A stretch of 64,000 nucleotides of DNA from Tessaracoccus lacteus (GTDB lineage: Bacteria > Actinomycetota > Actinomycetes > Propionibacteriales > Propionibacteriaceae). The stretch is taken from the NCBI RefSeq assembly GCF_029917005.1, contig NZ_CP123967.1, positions 1,116,001 to 1,180,000 of the forward strand, written 5' to 3'. Of this stretch, positions 25,946-35,281 are shown in pieces. The notes under the pieces were generated by a model that worked only from the letters and a program-made list of their open reading frames with translations, did not search any database and was not told the origin of the DNA. Both the position numbers and the translations under genes were made by a program. Each line of letters begins with the position of its first letter. Within the stretch, counting starts at the first letter, position 1.

Positions 25946-27304
25946 ATGATCGGACAAGACACCACCCACATCCCGGAGGACCTGCTGCGGTGGGGGCTCG
26001 GCGACGGGCGTGAGCTGCGGCTCGCGCGCACCGACGAGTTCGACCTCGTCGGAGCCCTCCTGCAGGAGGCGTTTACCGCCGGATGCTGGGTCACCCCGCG
26101 CTATCTGCAGCACCTGGGCGACATCGCGAGCCGCGCCGCAGTCTCCCACGTGTGGGTGGTGTCCGACTCCGTCGGTCTGCTCGGCGCCGTCCTCACGCCG
26201 AAGCCACAGCACCACCGCCCCCGGTTGTTCACCTTCAACGTGCTGGGCGTCGCACCCCGCGGGCGCGGGCTCCAGGTCGGCTGGGCGCTGGTGGACCACA
26301 GCGTCGCACTGGCCAGCGCACTCGGGTACGCAGGCCTCGAGCTGCGCTCCAGCCCGCAGATGACCGCGGCCCACGCGCTGTACCGGCGCTACGGGTTTGT
26401 CCGGAGACCCGAGTTCGAGACCGCGGTCGTCGACTCCGGCCAGCGGCTCTTCGCCTTCACCTACCGCGTCGTCGATCCGGCGCCGACGACGCCCATCCCC
26501 TACCAGGAACCAGAGGTGGCCTGGGCCTTCCCCGGCCACCACGAGGAGGAAGCAGTGGACATCACAGAACTGAGGCCCATCGCCAGCAGCCCGCCCGAGC
26601 CCGGCGAGGACGCCCTCGGCGCCCTGCCGCCGGGAGCAAGGGTGCGCATCGACCCCACGAGTCTGCGGGGACGGGCGGCGGCCGCGGCGCTGACGGTCGC
26701 CGGGAGCGGTCAGCTGATCGACTGGGTTGATGCCCCGACCGCCGACCCGGAGCTCATCGTTGACGGCGCCGTCGTGCACATCGACCCCGCGACCCTCGCG
26801 CGCCGGGCCCTCCGGGGGACCCCGTGGTACCAGGCCGAGCAGGCTGCGCGCGTCGACCCGGTCGTCGCGCAGATCAGGGACGATCTGGTCGCCGGGCTGG
26901 AGGACGCGGTCTTCGCCGAGGACCCGGACACACGCACGGCCTCGCTTCGCCTCTTCTACGCCCGCCTCGGCAGGCTCGAGGCGTCGCTCGGCCGGGGGCG
27001 GTGGCTGGTGGGAGACAGGCCGTCGGTCGCGGATCTCGAGCTCTTCGCCGTGCTCATCGCGCTGGACCTGCAACAGCGCGCCCATCTCGCTCCCGGATCC
27101 GCGGCGGTGGCCGACTATCCTCGGCTGTTCGAGCTCGGCCGCAGGCTGCTCGCCGCCGGGGTGCTGCCACCCGAGATCCTCGCGGCGGTCGGGCTGGGTG
27201 GCACCGGCGAGTTGCTCTGGGGCGAGCCCCTGCCCGTCGAGGGGATCGATGACCTGCGCGCCGCGTGGCTGGCGCCAGCGAGCCAGCGCGAGGCGGTCGC
27301 ATGA
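25946..27304 (+). CDS. GNAT acetyltransferase fused to a GST-C-like domain
   Basis: 452 residues with two parts. Residues 1-175 are a GNAT fold: FTFNVLGVAPRGRGLQVGWA covers the acetyl-CoA pyrophosphate loop, and HALYRRYGFVRRPEFE is motif B. Residues about 205-445 lack the thioredoxin half of a GST but show the helical C-terminal fold with WLVGDRPSVADLELFAVLIA, like the Ecm4-type partner upstream. The junction is a Pro/Glu-rich linker. I know of no characterised protein with this fusion. It could acetylate an amino group of a thiol compound such as cysteine. The stop overlaps the next gene's ATG (ATGA), so it is translationally coupled to the importer. Confidence 0.75.
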   Translation: MIGQDTTHIPEDLLRWGLGDGRELRLARTDEFDLVGALLQEAFTAGCWVTPRYLQHLGDIASRAAVSHVWVVSDSVGLLGAVLTPKPQHHRPRLFTFNVLGVAPRGRGLQVGWALVDHSVALASALGYAGLELRSSPQMTAAHALYRRYGFVRRPEFETAVVDSGQRLFAFTYRVVDPAPTTPIPYQEPEVAWAFPGHHEEEAVDITELRPIASSPPEPGEDALGALPPGARVRIDPTSLRGRAAAAALTVAGSGQLIDWVDAPTADPELIVDGAVVHIDPATLARRALRGTPWYQAEQAARVDPVVAQIRDDLVAGLEDAVFAEDPDTRTASLRLFYARLGRLEASLGRGRWLVGDRPSVADLELFAVLIALDLQQRAHLAPGSAAVADYPRLFELGRRLLAAGVLPPEILAAVGLGGTGELLWGEPLPVEGIDDLRAAWLAPASQREAVA

Positions 27305-28284
27305 CCGCCGTGATGGACGCCACGGGACGCCGACGCACCGGCAGACGCCTCGCCTGGCTCATCCTCCGCCGCCTCCTCGCGGCGGTCCTTGTGCTGTGGG
27401 TCGCGGTCACGCTGACCTTCATCGCTGTTCAGCTCACGCCCGGTGACACGGTGTCTCTGCTGCTGGGAGAGAACCGCAACGACCCTGAGCTCAGGGCTCA
27501 GACGATCGCCAGATGGGGACTCGACGAGCCGGTGTGGGTGCAGTACCTCACCTACCTCGCCCGCATCCCGAGCGGTGACCTCGGCATCTCGTACACCCTG
27601 CGCCGACCGGTCGCCGACCTGATCGCCGCAGGCATCGGCCCGACGCTGCAGCTCACGGCTGTCGCCGCGATCGCGGCCATCGTCATCGCGGTGGTCGGCG
27701 CCGTGGCCACGACCGCAGCGGTTCCGGGCCTTCGGCGCGCGGCGGGGGCGGTCGAGCTGGTGCTGTTGTCCGCGCCCCCGTTCTGGCTCGCCATCGTCCT
27801 GCTGTGGGGCATCAGCTTCCAGCTCGGCTGGTTCTCCATCGTGGAGCAGGGCAGCTGGCAGGCCCTCGTGCTGCCCGCAGCATCACTCGCCCTGCCCATC
27901 GGTGCCTACCTCACCCAGGTGCTGGTGGAGGGCATCGACCGGGCCATGGAGCAGCCATTCATCACCACCGCACGCTCGCGGGGCATCTCGCAGTTCGCTG
28001 CCAGAGCCCGCCACGCGCTCCGGCACGCCGCATTGCCGGCCATCCATCTCCTCGGCCTCATCGTCGGGTCGTTGCTCGGCGGGGCCGTGATCGTGGAGCA
28101 GGTCTTCGGCCGCCCCGGCCTCGGCCAGCTGGCCGTCGATGCGGTCACGGTCAAGGACATCCCCCTGATCCTCGGCGTCGCGCTCGTCAGCACGGCGGCG
28201 TTCGTCGTGGCCTCCACGGCCGCCGACATCGTTGCTCTCTCAGCGGACCCCCGGACGCGCGTCGCGGCGGGAGGATCACGATGA
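27301..28284 (+). CDS. Peptide-type ABC transporter permease (DppB/GsiC-like)
   Basis: 327 residues, six or so membrane helices, BPD_transp_1 fold. The N-terminal RRLLAAVLVLWVAVTLTFI and extracellular loop LGENRNDPELRAQ...GLDEPVWVQYLTYL are typical of the first permease of Opp/Dpp/Gsi importers. The EAA-like coupling loop is FITTARSRGISQFAARARHA. ATG at 27301 overlaps the previous stop by 4 bp and its own stop overlaps the next gene likewise. Family importers carry dipeptides, oligopeptides, nickel or glutathione. Confidence 0.92.
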   Translation: MTAVMDATGRRRTGRRLAWLILRRLLAAVLVLWVAVTLTFIAVQLTPGDTVSLLLGENRNDPELRAQTIARWGLDEPVWVQYLTYLARIPSGDLGISYTLRRPVADLIAAGIGPTLQLTAVAAIAAIVIAVVGAVATTAAVPGLRRAAGAVELVLLSAPPFWLAIVLLWGISFQLGWFSIVEQGSWQALVLPAASLALPIGAYLTQVLVEGIDRAMEQPFITTARSRGISQFAARARHALRHAALPAIHLLGLIVGSLLGGAVIVEQVFGRPGLGQLAVDAVTVKDIPLILGVALVSTAAFVVASTAADIVALSADPRTRVAAGGSR

Positions 28285-29150
28285 CCAGCCAGACCATCTC
28301 GGTGTCCGGCCCCTTCACGCTCCGCAGGGTGGGCTCGTTGGGCCTCAGGACCCGGTGGGACGCAGTCCTCGCCGCGGCCGTACTCGCCCTCACGTTCGTG
28401 GCGGTGGTCGCGCCAGGGCTCCTCACCTCGGGCGACCCGCTCGCCGCTGATCCCCTGGCAGCCCACCAGCCGCCCAGCCTCGCCCACCCCGCGGGCACCG
28501 ACATCCAGGGTCGCGACGTCCTGGTCCGCATCATCTACGGCGCCCGACACTCGGTGCTGATCGGGCTGGGGGCGACACTCGTTGCGGTGCTGCTCGGCGT
28601 GTCCCTCGGGGCGCTGGCCGGCGTGGCCAGGGGATGGATCGATCAGGCGGTCTCTCGGCTCGTCGACGTCGTCGCCGCCTTTCCCGAGGTACTCCTCGCA
28701 CTGCTGATGATCGCCTTCACCGGCCGAGGCACGCTCAACCTCATCCTCGCCCTCGGCGTGGCAGGGCTGCCCAAGTACGCGCGCATCATCCGCGGCAACG
28801 TCCGGCTCGCCACAGCCTCCGGCTATGTGGAACAGGCAGCCACCTTCGGCGTCTCACGGACGCGGAGTCTCTTCAGGCACGTCCTGCCCAACGCGCTCGG
28901 TGCGCTCCCGGTGATGGTCACCATCGGCTTCGGAGGCGCGATCATCGGGTCCTCCAGCCTCAGCTTCCTCGGACTCGGCCCGCAGCCTCCCACCGCTGAG
29001 TGGGGGCTCATGCTGTCGGAGTCGCGCGCCTACCTGCGCCAGGCCTGGTGGACCGGCGTGTTCCCAGGCCTCGCCCTCACCACCATCGTCATCGCGGCCA
29101 CCGCGCTCGGCCGCCAGCTCCAGACCGCATACGAGAGGCGCAACCGATGA
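28281..29150 (+). CDS. Peptide-type ABC transporter permease (DppC/GsiD-like)
   Basis: 289 residues, about six helices. Carries the DppC landmarks HPAGTDIQGRDVLVRIIYGA, RLVDVVAAFPEVLLALLMIA and SSLSFLGLGPQPPTAEWG, with the coupling loop YVEQAATFGVSRTRSLFRHV. Forms a heterodimer with the upstream permease. ATGA overlaps on both sides. Confidence 0.92.
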   Translation: MTSQTISVSGPFTLRRVGSLGLRTRWDAVLAAAVLALTFVAVVAPGLLTSGDPLAADPLAAHQPPSLAHPAGTDIQGRDVLVRIIYGARHSVLIGLGATLVAVLLGVSLGALAGVARGWIDQAVSRLVDVVAAFPEVLLALLMIAFTGRGTLNLILALGVAGLPKYARIIRGNVRLATASGYVEQAATFGVSRTRSLFRHVLPNALGALPVMVTIGFGGAIIGSSSLSFLGLGPQPPTAEWGLMLSESRAYLRQAWWTGVFPGLALTTIVIAATALGRQLQTAYERRNR

Positions 29151-30769
29151 ACGCCCTGATCGAGCTCCGCAACCTCAACGTCACCTTCGAGACCCGTCGA
29201 AGGACAGTGCACGCCGTCCGGGGCATCGACCTTGAGATCGGTCGGGGCGAGGCGGTGGCTGTGGTGGGGGAGTCGGGCTCCGGCAAGTCCGTCACCGCCC
29301 GCACCCTCGTCGGGCTCACGGGGCAACGGGCGAGCATCACGGCCGACGAGTTCACGGTCCTTGGCCGCGACGCGCGCAGGTTCACCGAACGCCAATGGCG
29401 CTCGGTACGCGGCCGGCACATCGGGTTGGTGCTGCAGGACGCCCTCAGTTCGCTGGACCCGCTGCGGACGGTGCGTCGCGAGGTCGGAGAGGTCATCCGG
29501 GTCCACCGCACCGTGCCCCGACCTGAGGTGGGCGGAGCGGTGATCGAGGCGCTCGACAGCGTCGGGTTCCCCGACCCGGAGCGACGCGCCGACCAGTTCC
29601 CGCACCAGCTGTCCGGAGGGCTCCGCCAGCGGGCCCTGATTGCGTCGGCCGTGGCCGGTCGCCCCGAGCTCCTGATCGCGGACGAGCCCACCACCGCCCT
29701 CGATGTCACCGTCCAAGCCCAGATCCTGGCGCTGCTGCGTCGCCTTCGTGAGGAGGGCACCGCGATCCTGTTCATCTCGCACGACCTCGCCGTCGTGTCG
29801 CAGCTGGCCGACCGGATCCTTGTCATGCGCGACGGGGCCGTGGTGGAGCAGGGGCCGACCGCTGACGTGCTTGCCTACCCGCAGCACGAGTACACGAGGC
29901 AACTGCTGCGCGCGGTCCCATCCGCAGCCACCCGCGGGCAGCGGCTCGGCCTCGGGCCTGCGAGCCCCGGCCCGCACCCTGCGCCCGTTGCGGGGCGCGG
30001 CGGGCCCATCGTGCTGAGCGCCACAGACGTGCGCCAGTCGTTCGAACTGCCCCAAGGCGGGAGCCTCGCCGCCGTCGACGGCGTCAGCCTGGTGGTCCAC
30101 CGCGGCCGCAAGGTCGGCATCGTGGGGGAGTCCGGTTCGGGCAAGAGCACCCTTGCCCGCGTCCTGCTCGGCCTGCAGCGGCCGGACGCTGGCACGGTGC
30201 TCGTCAACGGACGCCCATGGGGGGCCGACATCGCCGACCGGAGGGCGGTCCAGTTCGTCTCCCAGGACCCGCTCGGTTCCTTCGACCCGCGCTACAACGT
30301 CGGCGAACTCATCTCAGAGCCGCTCCGCGACGTGCTCGATGCACGCGATCGGGCCACACGCGTCGAGGAGGTGATGCGCTCCACGCACCTGGACACCGAA
30401 CTGCTGACCGCCATGCCCCGCGCCCTGTCCGGCGGGCAGCGCCAGCGCGTGTCCATCGCCAGGGCGCTCGCGCTGAGGCCCGCTGTGCTCGTATGCGACG
30501 AGCCGGTCTCTGCCCTCGACGTCTCCATCCAGGCCGAGATTCTCGACCTGCTCGATGAGCTGGTCCGGACCACAGGAACGTCGCTGGTGTTCATTTCGCA
30601 CGACCTCGGCGTGGTGCAGCACCTGGTCGACGACGTCCTCGTGATGAGCCACGGACGCATCGTCGAGGAGGGAGACGTGACGACGGTTCTCACCGAGCCG
30701 CGGCACCCCTACACGCGGGAACTGCTGGCGGCAGTGCCCCGGCTGAGCGGACATCGGAGCGCCGCATGA
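29147..30769 (+). CDS. Peptide-type ABC transporter, fused double ATPase
   Basis: 540 residues containing both NBDs in one chain. NBD1 has Walker A GESGSGKSV, signature LSGGLRQR and Walker B LLIADEPTTALD. NBD2 has GESGSGKST, LSGGQRQR and VLVCDEPVSALD. Each ends in the oligopeptide/dipeptide-type extension (HEYTRQLLRAVP, HPYTRELLAAVP). All ATPase motifs look functional. Powers the permease pair upstream. A 102-bp gap with a small hairpin separates it from the binding-protein gene. Confidence 0.93.
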   Translation: MNALIELRNLNVTFETRRRTVHAVRGIDLEIGRGEAVAVVGESGSGKSVTARTLVGLTGQRASITADEFTVLGRDARRFTERQWRSVRGRHIGLVLQDALSSLDPLRTVRREVGEVIRVHRTVPRPEVGGAVIEALDSVGFPDPERRADQFPHQLSGGLRQRALIASAVAGRPELLIADEPTTALDVTVQAQILALLRRLREEGTAILFISHDLAVVSQLADRILVMRDGAVVEQGPTADVLAYPQHEYTRQLLRAVPSAATRGQRLGLGPASPGPHPAPVAGRGGPIVLSATDVRQSFELPQGGSLAAVDGVSLVVHRGRKVGIVGESGSGKSTLARVLLGLQRPDAGTVLVNGRPWGADIADRRAVQFVSQDPLGSFDPRYNVGELISEPLRDVLDARDRATRVEEVMRSTHLDTELLTAMPRALSGGQRQRVSIARALALRPAVLVCDEPVSALDVSIQAEILDLLDELVRTTGTSLVFISHDLGVVQHLVDDVLVMSHGRIVEEGDVTTVLTEPRHPYTRELLAAVPRLSGHRSAA

Positions 30770-30806
30770 GGTTCAGCACCCAACGCATCAGGTGGTTGTG
30801 TCCACC

Positions 30807-30824
30807 GCCGCCCCGCAGGGCGGC
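30807..30824 (+). other. Intercistronic hairpin before the binding-protein gene
   Basis: GCCGCCC-CGCA-GGGCGGC: a 7-bp stem with a 4-nt loop in the 102-bp gap. May protect or uncouple the binding-protein message so it can be made in excess, as is common for ABC importers. Confidence 0.4.
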
Positions 30825-30871
30825 CTGACCCCGCTACCCAGGAACAGACCACACAATCACAAGGAACAACC

Positions 30872-32551
30872 ATGCCCAAGACCCATCGCCAGCTCAGCAG
30901 GCTGCACAGGACCGCGATCGTGGCCATCGGTGCCGCGCTCGCCCTTCCGCTGGCCGCCTGCGGGACCGGCCAGACCAGTCAACCAGCTCCGGCGGCCTCG
31001 TCGGCATCCCTCACCGAAGGGGGCACGCTCTACTGGGCGGTCGAGACGAAGCTGCAGACGGTCAACCCGCAGCGCAACGGCCAGGACAAGGCGACGCCCA
31101 TCCTCCGCAACGCCTTCGACTCCTATCTGTACCGCACCGAGTCCGGCGAATACGAGCCCTGGCTCGCCCAGGCATACGACGTCTCCGACGACGGCACCAC
31201 CGTCACCCTGACCCTGCGTGATGGCGTCACCTTCAGTGACGGCGCCAAGCTGGACGCGGACGCCGTCGTGGCGAACTTCGACAAGATCACCTCCGAGGGC
31301 TACCTCGCGTCGATCCCCGGAGGCCTTCGCTTCCTCACGAGCTACGAGAAGACCGCAGAAGACCAGGTCACCTTCACGCTCGAGAAGGCCGACGCGCTGT
31401 TCCTCCTCTACCTGTCGGCGACCGCATCCACCCCGCTGTCGCCTGACACGCTCACACTCGACCAGAGCGTCCTCGAGTCCGGTGGCCCCGAGCTCTCCGG
31501 CATCGGCCCGTTCACCATCGACGAGTTCACGCCCAACACGGAACTGTCGTTCGCCAAGCGGCCGGACTACGAGTGGGCGCCGGAGTCGATCGCAGGAGGA
31601 CAGAAGGCGGCTCACCTGGACGAGGTGGTCTACCGCACCTTCGCAGAAGGTGCGACGCGCACGGGGGCCCTGCAACAGGACCAGGTGCAGATCTCCTCCG
31701 ACATCCAGCCGGTGGACGTCGCGGTGTTCGAGGACAGCGACCAGTTCGACTACCAGCGCAACTACGTGTCCGGGCTGCCCTACACGCTGTACTTCAACGT
31801 GTCCAAGGCGCCACTGAATGACGCCGCGGTCCGGGAGGCCTTCGTCAAGGGGTTCGACCTCGACGCGATCCTCTCGGCCATCTACAACGGCGCGTTCGAC
31901 CGGGCCACGGCTCCGGTCAGCGCCCGCGGCCCCTTCGCGGACCCGTCATCGCTCGACGACTACGCCACCGACATCGAGTCGGCCAACCGGCTGCTCGATG
32001 AAGCAGGCTGGACCGAGAGGAACAGCGACGGGATCAGGGTGAAGGACGGCACAACCCTGACCATCCGTGCGGTCTCCGGGGCGCCGTACGTCCGGGAGAG
32101 CCGGGACCAGCTCAACATCGCCATCGGGGCGGCCCTGAAGCAGAACGTCGGGATCGACTACCAGTTCCAGATCGAGGACACGGGCACCGAGACGGCTCGC
32201 ACCGAGGCCAACGATTACGAGGTGTTCGACAACTCCTACGGAGGCGCTGACCCGGCAAGCGGCCTCGATCTGCTCTACCACTCCGACCCGAGCCGCGGAT
32301 TCATCGCGAGGGGCAAGTTCCAGGACGCCACTCTCGACTCGCTGATCGACGAGGGACGTTTCACCACGGACCTCACGACCCGTAAGGAGAACTACACGGA
32401 GCTCCAGCACCTGGTGACCGGCAACTTCTGGGTTCTGCCGCTGTACCAGACGCAGGACAACCTCGCCTCGAGTGGGAAGGTGCACGACATCACCATCGAC
32501 AAGGCGACGGGCCAGCCCTTCGGCGCCTTCACCATCTGGCTCGAGAGCTGA
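30872..32551 (+). CDS. Peptide-type ABC transporter substrate-binding lipoprotein
   Basis: 559 residues of the SBP_bac_5 (cluster C) fold. The signal peptide RTAIVAIGAALALPLAAC ends in a lipobox with C30 as the lipidated Cys. Landmarks: TPILRNAFDSYLYR, PWLAQAYDVSDDGTTVTLTL, DAVVANFDKI, YTLYFNVSKAPLNDAAVREA and DNSYGGADPASGLDLLYHSD. Anchored outside the membrane, it captures the substrate for the upstream permeases and ATPase. AAGGAAC precedes the ATG. Ligand unknown; its place in a Cys-leader operon suggests a sulfur compound. Confidence 0.92.
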   Translation: MPKTHRQLSRLHRTAIVAIGAALALPLAACGTGQTSQPAPAASSASLTEGGTLYWAVETKLQTVNPQRNGQDKATPILRNAFDSYLYRTESGEYEPWLAQAYDVSDDGTTVTLTLRDGVTFSDGAKLDADAVVANFDKITSEGYLASIPGGLRFLTSYEKTAEDQVTFTLEKADALFLLYLSATASTPLSPDTLTLDQSVLESGGPELSGIGPFTIDEFTPNTELSFAKRPDYEWAPESIAGGQKAAHLDEVVYRTFAEGATRTGALQQDQVQISSDIQPVDVAVFEDSDQFDYQRNYVSGLPYTLYFNVSKAPLNDAAVREAFVKGFDLDAILSAIYNGAFDRATAPVSARGPFADPSSLDDYATDIESANRLLDEAGWTERNSDGIRVKDGTTLTIRAVSGAPYVRESRDQLNIAIGAALKQNVGIDYQFQIEDTGTETARTEANDYEVFDNSYGGADPASGLDLLYHSDPSRGFIARGKFQDATLDSLIDEGRFTTDLTTRKENYTELQHLVTGNFWVLPLYQTQDNLASSGKVHDITIDKATGQPFGAFTIWLES

Positions 32552-32565
32552 TCCCACGGCGCCCA

Positions 32566-32609
32566 GACTCTGGCCCCGGATCGCCACCGGGCGGTCCGGG
32601 GCCAGAGTC
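32566..32609. terminator. Bidirectional terminator between SBP gene and purT
   Basis: GACTCTGGCCCCGGA (32566-32580) pairs perfectly with 32595-32609. An inner CGCC-ACCG-GGCG stem extends it to about 20 bp with a tetraloop. It lies between convergent genes, so it can serve both. No T-tract. Confidence 0.8.
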
Positions 32610-32618
32610 GTCGCAGCA

Positions 32619-33827
32619 TCAGGCGGAGGGCAGGTCGATGGTCAGATGGGCAGCGGCCTCCCGGGCGCGGGCGCGGGCCTCATCGACGTCCGCGCCGCGC
32701 GCCAGCGTCACGGCGACGCGACGGCGACCCTCCACCTTCGGCTTGCCGAAGAGCCTGAGCTGCGTCGTCTCGCCGGCCAGCGCGGCGTCCACGCCGCCGA
32801 ACACCGGCACCCCCGTGCCCTCCGCCAGCACGGCGCACGACGCGGCCGCCGGGGCCTCCGGGCCGCCGATCCGCACCGCACCGCCGGCGTGCAGGCCGAG
32901 GATCGCGCGGGCGTGCAGCGCGAATTGCGACAGGTCCTGCGACACCATCGTGACCATGCCCGTGTCGTGGGGACGGGGGCTGACCTCGGAGAACAGCACG
33001 TCGTCTCCGACGATGAACAGCTCGACGCCGAACACCCCCCAGCCGCCCAGCGCCTCGGTGACGCGGCCCGCCACAGCCTGGGCGCGCTCCAGTGCGGCGG
33101 CGGACAGCGCCGCCGGCTGCCACGACTCGCGGTAGTCGCCGTCGACCTGCACGTGCCCGACGGGGTCGAGGAACGACGTGCCGCCCGCGTGGCGGACGGT
33201 CAGCAGCGTGATCTCGGAGTCGAATCTCACGAAGCCCTCGACGATGCAGCGCCCAGCGCCGGCGCGCCCGCCCGCCTGCGCGTGGGCCCAGGCCGCGGCG
33301 AGATCCTCGGCCGAGCGCAGCACCGACTGGCCCTTGCCCGAGGAGCTCATCACGGGCTTGAGGACGCATGGGAAGCCGACGGCGCGGGTCGCCGCGACCA
33401 GCTCGCGTTCGGTGTCGACGAAGCGGTAGGGGGAGGTCGGGAGCCCCAGCTCCTCGGCGGCGAGGCGGCGGATGCCCTCGCGGTCCATCGTCAGCTGCGT
33501 CGCCCTGGCCGTGGGTACCACGCGGATGCCGTCCGCCTCCAGCCCCGCGAGCACGGACGTGGCGATGGCCTCGACCTCGGGCACGATCACGTCCGGGCGC
33601 TCCATCATCACGACGGTGCGCATCGCGATCGGGTCGAGCATGTCGATGACATGGCTGCGGTGCGCCACCTGCATGGCGGGCGCGGCCGCGTAGCGGTCCA
33701 CGGCGATCACCTCGGCCCCAAGGCGCTGCAACTCGATGGCGACCTCCTTGCCCAGCTCGCCTGCGCCGAGCAGCAGGACGCGCGTCGCGTCTGGGGTGAG
33801 GGGGGTGCCGATGCTCACGTGCGTCAT
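32619..33827 (-). CDS. purT: Formate-dependent phosphoribosylglycinamide formyltransferase
   Basis: About 402 residues, ATP-grasp fold. Typical PurT sequence: [54 protein letters not shown], and [16 protein letters not shown]. Converts GAR, formate and ATP to FGAR in purine synthesis, bypassing folate-dependent PurN. The ATG at 33827 is used (sequence [11 protein letters not shown] matches the family N-terminus); an ATG four codons upstream (33839) is equally possible. It converges on the organosulfur operon, sharing the terminator. Confidence 0.93.
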   Translation of the reverse strand: MTHVSIGTPLTPDATRVLLLGAGELGKEVAIELQRLGAEVIAVDRYAAAPAMQVAHRSHVIDMLDPIAMRTVVMMERPDVIVPEVEAIATSVLAGLEADGIRVVPTARATQLTMDREGIRRLAAEELGLPTSPYRFVDTERELVAATRAVGFPCVLKPVMSSSGKGQSVLRSAEDLAAAWAHAQAGGRAGAGRCIVEGFVRFDSEITLLTVRHAGGTSFLDPVGHVQVDGDYRESWQPAALSAAALERAQAVAGRVTEALGGWGVFGVELFIVGDDVLFSEVSPRPHDTGMVTMVSQDLSQFALHARAILGLHAGGAVRIGGPEAPAAASCAVLAEGTGVPVFGGVDAALAGETTQLRLFGKPKVEGRRRVAVTLARGADVDEARARAREAAAHLTIDLPSA

Positions 33828-33867
33828 GCGATCATCCAACCATCTGGCGACGTGCGATGCGTGGTTG

Positions 33868-34383
33868 TCAGCGGGTCACGCGCTGGCGCTGCGGCGCACG
33901 GCACCCATGCCGACGCTCCGGCGCGGTGGCGTAGCCGAGCACCGTGCAGCGGCGGGGCGTGAGGTCCGACGACGCGACGTGCCCACCTCGGCGGACGAGG
34001 CGGATGCCCGAGAGGTCGAGTGGGAACGTCGAGCCGACGAGGCGCACCCGGACCACCCCGTCGAGGGTCACGAAGCTCTCGACGACGCCCTCGCGCGCGG
34101 TGCCGGGGCGCAGCCGACCGTCGTAGGTGACGTGGTCTCCCACGCGGATGGGGGCCCCCGAGGCGCGCTCCGGCAGGGACACCAGGTCGGCGAGGTAGCG
34201 GTTCTCGTCGGCGTCGCCCGACGGGAAGGGGCGGGACATGGCGGCCAGTTCTGTCGCGCGCGCCCAGCGGGTCGTGGTGCCTCCGGTCAGGCGCAGCAGC
34301 AGCCAGGACTGGTCATCGCTGATGACCTCGTACTGGTCGGAGTTGTCGCGGAGGCGCACTGCACAGCCGTGCCTGTTGGGCAT
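33868..34383 (-). CDS. Hypothetical protein, SH3/KOW-like sequence
   Basis: 171 residues I do not recognise. The middle reads [20 protein letters not shown] and [20 protein letters not shown], suggestive of small beta-barrel folding. The C-terminus is basic ([18 protein letters not shown]). No signal peptide or membrane helix. Stands alone between purT and the APH gene; about 100 bp upstream hold nothing I can assign. Confidence 0.55.
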   Translation of the reverse strand: MPNRHGCAVRLRDNSDQYEVISDDQSWLLLRLTGGTTTRWARATELAAMSRPFPSGDADENRYLADLVSLPERASGAPIRVGDHVTYDGRLRPGTAREGVVESFVTLDGVVRVRLVGSTFPLDLSGIRLVRRGGHVASSDLTPRRCTVLGYATAPERRHGCRAPQRQRVTR

Positions 34384-34486
34384 CTACCCGGTCACCCTTC
34401 CTGACCTGCCGGTCATCGCTTCGTCCCCCAGGATGCATCCTGCCAGGAACGGTCACATGCGCGGGGTCGGTTAAGGCAATTACTTG

Positions 34487-35191
34487 TCAGAGGCTGACGG
34501 GGGCGGGTCCCCACGCCTCGCGGTAGAACGCGATGCGGTCGGCGTCCGGCGCGATGCCGTAGGCCTCCCAGAACGGCGCCTGGTGGCCCGGCCCGTAGTT
34601 CCAGTCCAGCGACCAGGAGGCGATCGCCAGGTCGGCCCAGCGGTCCGCGACGCCGAGGTCGCCCAGGTCGACGTGCCCGACGAATCGCCCGTTGGAGCCG
34701 ATGATCGTGTTGGGGGCGCAGGCATCGCCGTGCGCGATGACGAGGTGGTCGATGTCGGTCACATCACCCACCCAGCCGACCGGGCCGAACAGCGAGTCGT
34801 CCGGGTCGAGGGTGTGCAGCATCGCGAGGCCCTCGCCGACTGCTGCCGCGGCCCGGTCCGGCTCGGCCCGCCACCTGGCCGAGACGGCCGACTCGCCGCG
34901 CAGGGCCCCGGTCACGAGCAGCCACTGGTCGCCGTCGTCGACGAAGTCGAACACCCGCGGGCAGAGGTGACGGGAGCTGAGCCAGCTCATCCGCTCGGCC
35001 TCGTCGATCAGGTCGTCGCGGGAGAACTTGGCGAACAGGTCCTTGGCATCCTCGGCCACCAGCCGGGCAGTGATACCGCCATCCTCGTTGAGCCACACGA
35101 GCTCGGCCACGCGGCGGCCGTGCGTCGCGGCCCAACGGTCGATCAGCTCGGGGACCGGCGTGCCGGGCGGGGGAGTCGTCGAAAGCGCCAT
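34487..35191 (-). CDS. APH(3')-like aminoglycoside phosphotransferase family kinase
   Basis: 234 residues from the ATG at 35191. Kinase-like fold with the Brenner motif VIAHGDACAPNTII and the metal-binding GHVDLGDLGVADRWADLAIA, both very close to aminoglycoside 3'-phosphotransferases, plus LVTGALRGESAV typical of APH(3'). It could phosphorylate aminoglycosides or an unrelated metabolite; chromosomal homologues are common in actinobacteria, so resistance is not implied. An AAGGATC precedes the start at a long spacing; the in-frame start at 35239 is a poorer alternative. It diverges from dxr. Confidence 0.8.
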   Translation of the reverse strand: MALSTTPPPGTPVPELIDRWAATHGRRVAELVWLNEDGGITARLVAEDAKDLFAKFSRDDLIDEAERMSWLSSRHLCPRVFDFVDDGDQWLLVTGALRGESAVSARWRAEPDRAAAAVGEGLAMLHTLDPDDSLFGPVGWVGDVTDIDHLVIAHGDACAPNTIIGSNGRFVGHVDLGDLGVADRWADLAIASWSLDWNYGPGHQAPFWEAYGIAPDADRIAFYREAWGPAPVSL

Positions 35192-35269
35192 GATCCCAGG
35201 ATCCTTGCACACTTCGGCTTCCGGCCCCCTATCCCGCACTCGCCACAGGCCCGCCCCAGGCGGCCGACA

Positions 35270-35275
35270 TAGAAT
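35270..35275 (+). promoter_or_regulatory. Leaderless promoter -10 (TAGAAT) of dxr
   Basis: TAGAAT lies 6 nt before the GTG at 35282, placing the transcript start at or next to the start codon; no Shine-Dalgarno is present. Confidence 0.65.
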
Positions 35276-35281
35276 CCCCTG

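Noticed and set aside
34487-35191. Acquired aminoglycoside resistance gene
   Set aside because: The APH motifs are clear, but composition and position give no sign of a mobile resistance element; it may act on another metabolite.
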